Part shown: piece after piece, positions 48,165 through 56,755 of the stretch | Layout of the letters: each line of letters starts with the position of its first letter | Position numbering within the stretch: position 1 is the first letter of the stretch | Assembly (NCBI GenBank): GCA_035578905.1 | Contig: JAQJVL010000005.1 | Location: 4,904,480-4,968,479 of the forward strand | Reading direction: 5' to 3' | DNA from: Stictocephala bisonia | Taxonomy: Eukaryota; Arthropoda; Insecta; Hemiptera; Membracidae | Length of the DNA: 64,000 nt | Notes under the pieces: model-generated | Told to the model about the DNA's origin: nothing | What the model saw: the letters and a program-made list of their open reading frames with translations, nothing else | Database searches by the model: none | Made by a program: the position numbers and the translations under genes

Positions 48165-50097
48165 GTTGGTTACAGGTCAAATTTGGAGACAAGCCAAAGT
48201 ATACAAGACCTAAGTCCAAGAGGAATGAATTATCAAGACTCAAGAAAGTTGGCTTCGCAGAAAAACAATTTCCAAATTCCGAACATAGGTAAAGAGATTG
48301 GGTGCAACACTTTACCTCTTACTAACAAGAAAACTGTCAGTACTAACAAAACTAACATTGAATATGGGCGACCTTTTAGTCTTAACTTACCAACCGATTT
48401 TTCTTTTGACGGTAAATACCATACAGTAAATCGGACAAAAAATATTTCTCTTCCGCAGTCACCAGTCAATGAAAACCTTTCCCCATCTGATTGTGTACCG
48501 GACACTGGAAGAAGGGTTAGGACGTCTGATGTAAGGGCTAAAAGACACTCTTGTGGTTATTTCATTGATATAAAATCAAGTTACAATGAAGAAAGCAAAT
48601 CACTGGAATCCTTAAGTGAAGTTGGCCACAGTGTGGAAATCTCAATTGATGAATTAAAGTCTGACTTAAGTGAATTTAGTTCTGATTCATTGGAAAGTTG
48701 TGCAGAATTTCCCTCAAGTAAGGTCCCACGAAGATGTGTCAGTGAATATCAAATATTTGATAATGAAGTAATTAAGCATATAGATAAAGGCAGATTTCAT
48801 AGTGAAGAAAATATTTTGGCTGATGATGGAGAGATGCTAAATAACAGCACTGATGAATTAATGGGAAGGCACAGCAGTGCCAGTTTTTTTCTGAGGCGTA
48901 AAGACTCTTGTCGTAGCACAGAGAGCATATTAACTGATGAAAGTGAATATCAATATCTATTTAATCATCCAGATAAGGAAGAGTTTCACAGCACTGAAAG
49001 TATTCTTACAGATGTGTCAGATTCTGTTTCCAACAATGTCCCAGAGAAACAACCAGTGTATCGAACAAGAAGTCTTCAAGACTCGTCAGAGTTCAAGACA
49101 GATGAAAATTTCACTGATCGTTTGGACTCTTCTTTTCCAAATAGAAATAATTATTCCAATAAAGACATTAAACCAAAAAATGAAAGTTTCTTCATTCCAC
49201 TAGGAAGTGATGATGTTAAAACACTGCCTAATTTCATAGCTAAAAGGTTTCAGAACAAAGAATCGTTGACATTGTGTGAACCCAATACACATCCAATTGT
49301 TGCTCACAAACCTCCTAAACCACAACAAAAAATTAGTAAATCCCAGCGGAAAAGTTGGCAGAAGGTTTCAGTAAATAAACAGATTGCTGGTGTGAAGGCT
49401 CGAGCTTCTCTATGGAAGAAAGATGAAGGAATAAAACAAATGTGGAAGACAGATGCCTCATGCAATGATCCTGGCTTAAATTCTATGAGAGATGACATAA
49501 AAAATAATTTTGCAAATGGAAAACCTGTTAAAAGCTCTAGCTTACAGAATATACAACATAATCAAAATGAGGACTTAGTTTGTAGAGAACTAAAACCTTT
49601 GGAGTTTATTGTTAAAGAAGTCATTATTGATGACATTTCTTGTGCCAAAACATGTGACTTAAACAATTCATCAAATCTTTCAAATGATAAAAATGATTCC
49701 TCTTCATCTTGCCAAAAAGTAATAAATTCATCAGTTGATAATAAAACATTGGAAGATATGAAAAAAATCAATGAAGTTAAGGTTAATCATATTTACGAAG
49801 GTAAGAATGTTAATCCTGTAAATTTCACAAAAACCCAAAGTAGTGCCGGAAAGTTACGTCCCAGAATGCCAAGTGTGAAACTGTTATCACAAAATTTTGA
49901 AAGAATATCTTTAAGAAGTGTTCAAGATGATGGAGTTTTATCAGGTGAAGATACATCAGGTGCTCCAATGGGTTATGATTCTGGATCATCAACTCCGGCA
50001 ACATCTTCTTCCTGCACTAATTCTCCAAAGCGCTTAACTAATCAGCTAGCAAAAAGACTAAAGAATAATAATATCCTACCATCCAAATGCTCTCCAG
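48165..50097 (+). CDS. Host gene exon g (1.9-kb exon)
   Basis: Acceptor TTTTTTTAG ends at 48164 and donor CCAG|GTATGA follows 50097. It opens in phase 0 directly after exon f and runs 644 codons, leaving one base. The start reads VGYRSNLETSQSIQDLSPRG. The protein is Ser/Asp/Glu/Lys-rich and disordered. A short motif recurs: HSEENILAD, RSTESILTDES and HSTESILTDVS, each with acidic flanks. Near the end are GYDSGSSTPATSSSCTNSP and KRLTNQLAKRLKN. The repeated S-x-E-S-I-L-T-D could be a phosphorylation or docking motif. No enzyme domain is visible. Confidence 0.85.
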
Positions 50098-52675
50098 GTA
50101 TGACATTTGAACATGATTTTTGTGTTTATTTGTTGTCCGTGTGGTATGGTTTCTTTGATGATTAGTCTTGATTTTATTTAGACTTTTATAACAATTATAA
50201 TTGTTTTCATGAATCTAAAATCATTAACATGACCTGCAAAGACATATTATTTAAGATTATTATGCACATCTATTAAGATTATTTAAACATTTTAAATAAT
50301 TTCCTATTTGTTATTGGAAAAAGGATCAAATTTAACATGGGCTACATCAAGGGATCCCAAGTACTTTGTGCATGAAATTACAAATAAAACCCAACTATAA
50401 TGACTAAATAATAACGCAACTTTCTAGTAAGTGTTTCTTTTGTTGAATTTATTGGTTTCAATGCAAATGTCACCTTGATTTTCCACCATTTTAATAGACG
50501 TTTTTTCAACTCATTTACTTGATATGTATGTCTGAAATGAATATTAAATTCAGTATTAATTAAGGCGTATGCCTTGAAATTAGAGTTAGGGGTAAATGCT
50601 ATGCCATGTACTTTGAATCGGACTCTGATGAACCATGAGATCAAGAACTGATGAGGTTGTACGGTTGTTTGGTAGTTGTTGGGATCAAACATAAAAATAC
50701 CAAACTAAAGCACCTTAACCGAAGTTGAAGATCAACAAACAAGCTTTGTAAAAAGAGTGCTTCGAATTTAAAGTCCAATACACAAACTCATTCAGAACTT
50801 ACCACAACTTAGAAATATGAACCGGCGGAGAGAGGACAAATGAAGCATCATCAAATTGGCTTATTTTGGAAACATTTTAATGAATAAAAAATTATGGATT
50901 TAAATTTCTTCAAGACTAATCTGTGTAGTTGGAATTGTGCTCTGCTAGTATGCAGTTGTTATTATTATTATTGCATGATTTTGCTTGAAAAGGCCAACAT
51001 TAATTTTTACACCTTATGTTTATTTATCTTATGATACAATTTTTTATGTATTTATATCTAATGTGTGTTAGTATTTTTGTTTTTAATTTAGTTTTTGCGT
51101 GGTTTTTATTTTTATTGTGTTTTTTTGTTTTTTTGATAAATATTTTGTTATTGTTTTGTTGGTATAATGTGTATTTAATATTGTCTTCAGATGTTATTAT
51201 CATAGTACGATTTCATATTTTTATTTGGTAGAGTATTGTAGTTAAAGTGCCTAATTTAAATTAATACACAAGAAATACAAAGTAATAGGCTACATAAGTA
51301 CTACAAAGTCATTTCACACTACTCATCCGCTTATGCTGTAACAATATGCAATGTTCCATTTCACACGATGTATATATCGTGCTAACAAAATACTGGGAGC
51401 CAGTCGAGTTCAACAGTGTATGCCCGTCACTGTTCCTTAAAGAAGTGACCTATGGTTAGAAGGTTTCACAAGTAATAGTGATGAATTATTACTGTTGTAA
51501 TCAGTTTCAAAGACAATTAAATATATCCTAACAATAAAAATATAAATAAAAGCGGAAACATTGGAGAATACCACTGCTAAAACTTTTTAAATAACTCAAC
51601 ATCCTGTCAACTCCTTTGTTTCAATTACTTAAAAAACCTAGGACTACTACAAAACTTCAACATAACCAATGTTTTTTTTTTTTTTTTTATTTTTGTTGTA
51701 AAATCACATATCTGTGAGCTCATGCGATAACTGCTCCTCTACTAATGGGTGAACTTAAACATGAGCACTAAAGTTTTTTTTTCCAAAAATGTTTTACCAA
51801 GCGTTGGCAGATGATGGCTCAGTATCGTTAACCATAGCTAAATGAATTGCCCGATTGAAAATATTTTATTTGCTTCACTATTATTACATCAAAAATGTAT
51901 ATGTTTCACAGTCAAAACCCCGCTTGGTCAGATGCGGTTAATTACTGTGGGAGGTTGCCGGGTATCCCACAGGCTCCGTTAAAGATGCTGATTATCCCCC
52001 AGTACTATTCAGCCATCAGCATCGAGCACATAACAGCTTGGCTTAGAGTGCCTAGTACAGCACAAGTGAAGAACACTGGTACTGAAACTGATAATGCTTC
52101 GGTATGTAGAATCGTAGAAACAGGGCCACCACAAGAAGGATGCATAGCGTTAGGACAGTGGCCAGTCATCAGCTGACTGATCGCTCGCTGCAGCAATACC
52201 AGACTGTTGTGAGTGCCCGGGCACCTTAAGGACTATACCAGGTGCCAAATCTACTAGGCTTGAACCCATCTAACCTAATCTTAAATTAGTTTAATTTAAA
52301 CAGAACTAATTCTCAATAAATATTAATATGTAGTCCTGAATTAAAAGCGTTTTTGTTCATAGAAATAGTTCATAAAACATTGTTGTGGAGAATGTTCTAG
52401 TTTGATTTTTAGGGCACACCTATTGCCTTGTCTGAAATATTTGACTATATGCACCTTATTTATAATTATATTAAATAATTATTATTGGAATGTAAGCTAA
52501 ATATCTCACCTTTTGTGTGTTTTATGTACCCTACCTATATTTTTTAAGTATGATTTAATTTTGCCTGTTTTTTTTTTTTTTCATTTGTTTGATCAAATTA
52601 TTAAATATCTTATTAAATGTTTTGTTAGCATAGTTTTTTGATATTGCACTGTTGTGTTGCATGTTGTTCGTGTAG
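50098..52675. other. Intron with unassigned, possibly repeat-derived stretches
   Basis: A minus-strand open frame at 50378-50692 (104 codons) and a less AT-rich block at 51895-52260 look unlike ordinary intron but contain nothing I recognise. T runs lie at 51671-51690 and 52568-52582. Confidence 0.4.
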
Positions 52676-52780
52676 TTGTTGATGCAGATGTAAGTGGTGG
52701 AATTCGCCGAGCTTGTTCATTAAGTGATCTGGCATCAGCACCAAACAAACATCGTGTTGTGCATGGAAATCCTGGTTCAG
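52676..52780 (+). CDS. Host gene exon h
   Basis: Acceptor CGTGTAG ends at 52675 and donor TCAG|GTATAA follows. Two bases complete the codon from exon g; 34 codons follow and one base remains. The sequence VDADVSGGIRRACSLSDLAS has an Arg-Arg-x-x-Ser basophilic-kinase type site (RRACS). The next exon is not seen before the window ends. Confidence 0.75.
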
Positions 52781-53494
52781 GTATAATTACTATTATTTTT
52801 TTAACCTTAGTTGAAATATGTAGTGATTTTTGGAATAGAAACTTTAGATCACTAGATCTTGGATTATTTTTCCAAATACGACTTGAAACATGAAAATCCT
52901 GGATATTGAACCAGATCAAATCTGCATGGTAAAAGTATTGAGAATGATGGAACAAACTGTCCTTGCACATCTGCAAAACTAGACTTTGTACTTTGCAGAT
53001 ACTGATCGCAAGCAGAAACTATCTTTAATGTGATCTTTCCCTCGGCTACAATTGTGTTTTATTTGGCCATATGGATGATTTCTCAATTCCGATAATCTCA
53101 AAAAATACTCCTTACAAAAAATTGGAAGATGACGATTAAGTTTTGCTCAGTATAACAGCGTGTTCTAATCTGTTATTAAAAAATCACACACATCCTCATA
53201 CCACTGTACGTGTGTGGGTGGGCGGGTGGGTCACTACCTCTATACGTGTGTGGGTGGGCAGGTGGTACTTTGTAAATGGATAGATTGTGGTCATGAGGAT
53301 ATTGACTTTTATCTGTTAGTTCTTTACGGATCAATGCTAATTAAGAAAGTATCTCCACAGAATTGGGGAGATCCGGTGTCCTCTGTGTGCTTGCTGCTCG
53401 AAAGTTAAAGATTATGTTTATCATATGTTCTTTTGGTGTGTGCATTTTATCGCGGAAAGAAATTGGCTTGCCTCCATTAATGTCCGTCCATAAT
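52781..53494. other. Intron with a short GT-rich minisatellite
   Basis: 53200-53270 holds two units, CCACTGTACGTGTGTGGGTG and CTCTATACGTGTGTGGGTGG, resembling the 19.1-kb array. Confidence 0.5.
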
Positions 53495-53665
53495 TGCCTA
53501 CATTACATACTACAGAATACTACATTGCATACTACAGGATACTACATTACATACTAAAGGATACTACATTGCATAGTACAGGATACTAAATTATATACTA
53601 CAGGATACTACATTACATACTACAGGATACTACATTGCATACTACAGGATACTACATTACATACA
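53495..53665 (+). repeat. 22-bp tandem repeat
   Basis: About seven copies of TACTACATTGCATACTACAGG with small changes (TTGC/TTAC, CAGG/AAGG), just upstream of LINE-B. Confidence 0.9.
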
Positions 53666-53923
53666 TTGGGTTTGCTGATCTTCTTGGCCTATTTTCTTGT
53701 TCACTACGGGAGAAGGTAACAGTGGTGGGAAGTCAATCATATTCATATTATTCAGATATTCCTGGATCGATTCCTGACCTTGGGTTGTTCCTTTTTGCTT
53801 GTTATAAAAAAAGCTTCTATTATTTTGTTCCAGTTCATATAATAACTGTTATTTTATCTAAATAAATCATTACATTACTATTACATTGTACATTATATAA
53901 AAAATAAAAAAATAATAATAAAA

Positions 53924-56665
53924 ATGAAACAGTTAGAAGAAATAATATTTGAATCTGACGAATCCCAAGGCATTGTTCAGGAATATGTAGCTGATATTTG
54001 TTGGGAGATTAATAAAATAAAATCTAATAATCCTAATTTAGATATGGATTGTCTAGTTTCTAAGCTTGTTCTGTTAATTACCCAATGCGACACAATTCTT
54101 AAGGAATATGAAGACAATAAAAATAAACTCGACCTGTCATTTAAGGAAACTTTAGTTTTAGAGACCAAGTTAATGCTTGAGAAAAAGCAGAGGGAAGACG
54201 ACCTAAACCGCTCTTTCCACTGCCAGGATATAGTTCAGACTGAAAAGAATGCACTTTTAGAAAAAATAAAAATCATCGAAAAACAACTTGTTTCTAGTAA
54301 ATATGAATGTAATGCTCTACGTGAAGAAAATAAAAGCTTCCTTAAAGACAAAAACAAAGTAACAAGTGTTAAAGACTCTCTACAGGCAAAACTAAACCTA
54401 AAAGACATGACCATAGATAATTTAAAACAAAGTCTCCACACTGTAACAAATGAGCTATCGAACCTACAGTCAAAAGGTTCTTGGAGCAAAGATAAATGGG
54501 TCGATGACTCGGTGCTGAGCAGTTATTTTTCTGCTACTGCGGATAATATTGACTCGGAGGATATACTCTTTTTAGGACCATCAATAACAGCCGCAATTAA
54601 ACTGGGTACCCCAGAAGTAGTAAAAGAGTGTCTAAAGCAAACCTCCTTCCAAACATGTAAATATGCCTTTTTATGCATTAATAATGTTGCTGATGGTGAT
54701 AAAGAAGACTCTGGCTCTCACTGGAGCCTGTTGTTTATAGATAAGGGTAATGGTGAGGCGTACCACTTTGACTCTCTACGCCCTACAAATAGCATATCCG
54801 CTCAGTTAGTAGCAGGGAAATTGGAATATGATAAAAGCCAGGTTATTGAGATGCCATGTATCCAACAGAAGCAATTCTTTGAATGCGGAATACATGTTTT
54901 GGTTCACGCTAAATACATTGCATATCACTTCTGTTTAAATAAAGTATGTAACCGCTCGTTCATGGGATGGATCACTGGATGTTTGAGCTGTAATTGCAAT
55001 CCCAATACTCTGCAGAACCTACAACATTCTTTAACAACAAACAGCACAGACATATCTTCTGTTATTAACAGTAAACCTTATACTAAACCTGATAAATGGC
55101 ATAAAACTGTAAACAGAACCAAGCCTTCTAGAAGGAAATCCATCACAAGTAGAGGTTTAATAACACGCAATAGATTTGAAGTTCTTGATAAAGAAACCGA
55201 CACTGAATGTGGCAATGATACATCTGACTTAAATCACCTATATAAACAGTCTACAAGACACAATCAAAGCGTGCCTAAAACTAATACATCTAATAACAAT
55301 AACAAGTCAATAACAAAGGAACGAAATATTTCCACACAGCACTCAAAAAAGAAAAGAAAACACACTATACTTATTTGCAGTGACAGTCAAGGTAGAGACT
55401 TGTCCCCATATCTTGAACAAGCAAGCTCTGATAAATTTAATGTTTTTAACACTTGCCACCCTGGTGCTCCTCTGGAACTAATAATGAATTCCATCACATC
55501 ATCTAGTGATTTAAAACAACTGACCAAGGATGACTGTGTTGTCGTTGTGGGAGGCACAAATAATATAAATAAAATATCTACTGGTAATCCTAAAAAGTTC
55601 CTGCAATATTTTCAAGACTTCTTGGTAAAGCAACAACATTTATTTCAGCATACAAACCTAATTCTCTGTACTATACCCTATAGGTATGATTTGGGTTCTG
55701 AAAGTCCGGAAAACATGTTGATTAAGGAAGCCAACGTAGTGATCAGGCATCTGTCCTTCAATAACTCCCATGTCAAGCTTCTTGACTTGTATATTTTAGA
55801 GAGATGCCATCAAACCAGACATGGCCTACATATTAATAAAAGTGGGAAACGGTTTGTATGTAAAGAAATCGTTAAGATTACTGAACAGTTATTTCAAGAT
55901 CAAAACAACTCGTTAATTCTCATTACAGACCCAATAGCTACACAATGTAATCAGGTGGTCTCCACTCAACCACATAGAGATGAAACCCCTTTAGAACCTA
56001 TTCAAATTGTTGAAGATGACATGCAGAATTATGTAACACGTTTTCAGGGTAGTAGTGATATTGCCTTTGGACACTGCATTTCAGCAGATTTCCAGGATCA
56101 AAGACACATGAGTAGAGGTGTAGCAGTAGTTTTTAGAAACGAATTCGGCAGACCAACTTCTTCAGATCTGGCCAGCAGCAATCTCTCACTTCAGCATAGT
56201 AAATATGGCGCAGCAGTGTACGGACTCATTACTAAGCCAACATACAACAGTAAACCATCTGATGAGGACTACAATGCAGCTTTTCAATCACTTATTTTAG
56301 ATCTTAAACTTAAAAAAATTAAAACACTTATTTGTTCCCCCATGGGATGCATGAGAGATGAGATTGCCCCTCAACTGTTTGCTAGGAATATTGTGCAGCT
56401 TCACCGCAGTACCAGTGCCTCAGTCAACATAGTCATACGGGATGAGAGGGCCACCAGAACGCTTCGAAATGGACTTAAACATCATGAGTTTGTGGCTTTG
56501 ATAAGGAGTTGTATCGCCCAAGAAATGAGCAAGAGAAGTTCCATAGTTCCAGTCCAGATGTCAAGCTTGGGAGAGCACCTACAACCAGCATCAGAGAGAT
56601 GTCATATCAGTGACAGCTGCAGAGTTACCACTTGTGTCAGTTTTGACTGGAGATACTCCCAGTGA
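53924..56665 (+). CDS. LINE-B ORF1: coiled coil, Ulp1 protease, SGNH esterase, TARG1-like macrodomain
   Basis: 913 codons. Residues about 60-185 form a Lys/Glu/Leu coiled coil, likely for multimer formation. Residues 190-345 are a C48 protease: His266 (GSHWSLL), Asp283 (HFDSL), Gln315 and Cys321 (QQKQFFECGIHV). Residues about 475-660 are an SGNH hydrolase: Ser488 (CSDSQGR), Asn546 (GGTNN), His636 (TRHGLHINKSGK). Residues about 705-875 look like a macrodomain: GHCISADF, MSRGVAVVF, YGLITKPTYNSKPSDEDY and SPMGCMRDEI. Lys771 and Asp812 match the catalytic Lys84 and Asp125 of human TARG1/OARD1, both 41 residues apart. That family removes ADP-ribose from Glu/Asp on proteins. The last ~40 codons may be out of frame: the neighbouring frame continues openly from 56610 to 56795. 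Confidence 0.85.
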   Translation: MKQLEEIIFESDESQGIVQEYVADICWEINKIKSNNPNLDMDCLVSKLVLLITQCDTILKEYEDNKNKLDLSFKETLVLETKLMLEKKQREDDLNRSFHCQDIVQTEKNALLEKIKIIEKQLVSSKYECNALREENKSFLKDKNKVTSVKDSLQAKLNLKDMTIDNLKQSLHTVTNELSNLQSKGSWSKDKWVDDSVLSSYFSATADNIDSEDILFLGPSITAAIKLGTPEVVKECLKQTSFQTCKYAFLCINNVADGDKEDSGSHWSLLFIDKGNGEAYHFDSLRPTNSISAQLVAGKLEYDKSQVIEMPCIQQKQFFECGIHVLVHAKYIAYHFCLNKVCNRSFMGWITGCLSCNCNPNTLQNLQHSLTTNSTDISSVINSKPYTKPDKWHKTVNRTKPSRRKSITSRGLITRNRFEVLDKETDTECGNDTSDLNHLYKQSTRHNQSVPKTNTSNNNNKSITKERNISTQHSKKKRKHTILICSDSQGRDLSPYLEQASSDKFNVFNTCHPGAPLELIMNSITSSSDLKQLTKDDCVVVVGGTNNINKISTGNPKKFLQYFQDFLVKQQHLFQHTNLILCTIPYRYDLGSESPENMLIKEANVVIRHLSFNNSHVKLLDLYILERCHQTRHGLHINKSGKRFVCKEIVKITEQLFQDQNNSLILITDPIATQCNQVVSTQPHRDETPLEPIQIVEDDMQNYVTRFQGSSDIAFGHCISADFQDQRHMSRGVAVVFRNEFGRPTSSDLASSNLSLQHSKYGAAVYGLITKPTYNSKPSDEDYNAAFQSLILDLKLKKIKTLICSPMGCMRDEIAPQLFARNIVQLHRSTSASVNIVIRDERATRTLRNGLKHHEFVALIRSCIAQEMSKRSSIVPVQMSSLGEHLQPASERCHISDSCRVTTCVSFDWRYSQ

Positions 56666-56755
56666 AATACAACGCTCCTGTAAAGCAAGAGTAATAGTAG
56701 AAGATAAAAAAAGTTCTGTTAAGGGGGGGTTATCCAAAGCCACAGAGGTCAATGA

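Noticed and set aside
50378..50692. 104-codon minus-strand open frame
   Set aside because: No recognisable motif; possibly repeat-derived, but nothing supports a gene.
54500..56560. Host genes for a SENP-type protease or OARD1 captured next to a LINE
   Set aside because: All domains lie in one intronless ORF placed directly before ORF2, and the protease-esterase order recurs in LINE-A, so they belong to the element.
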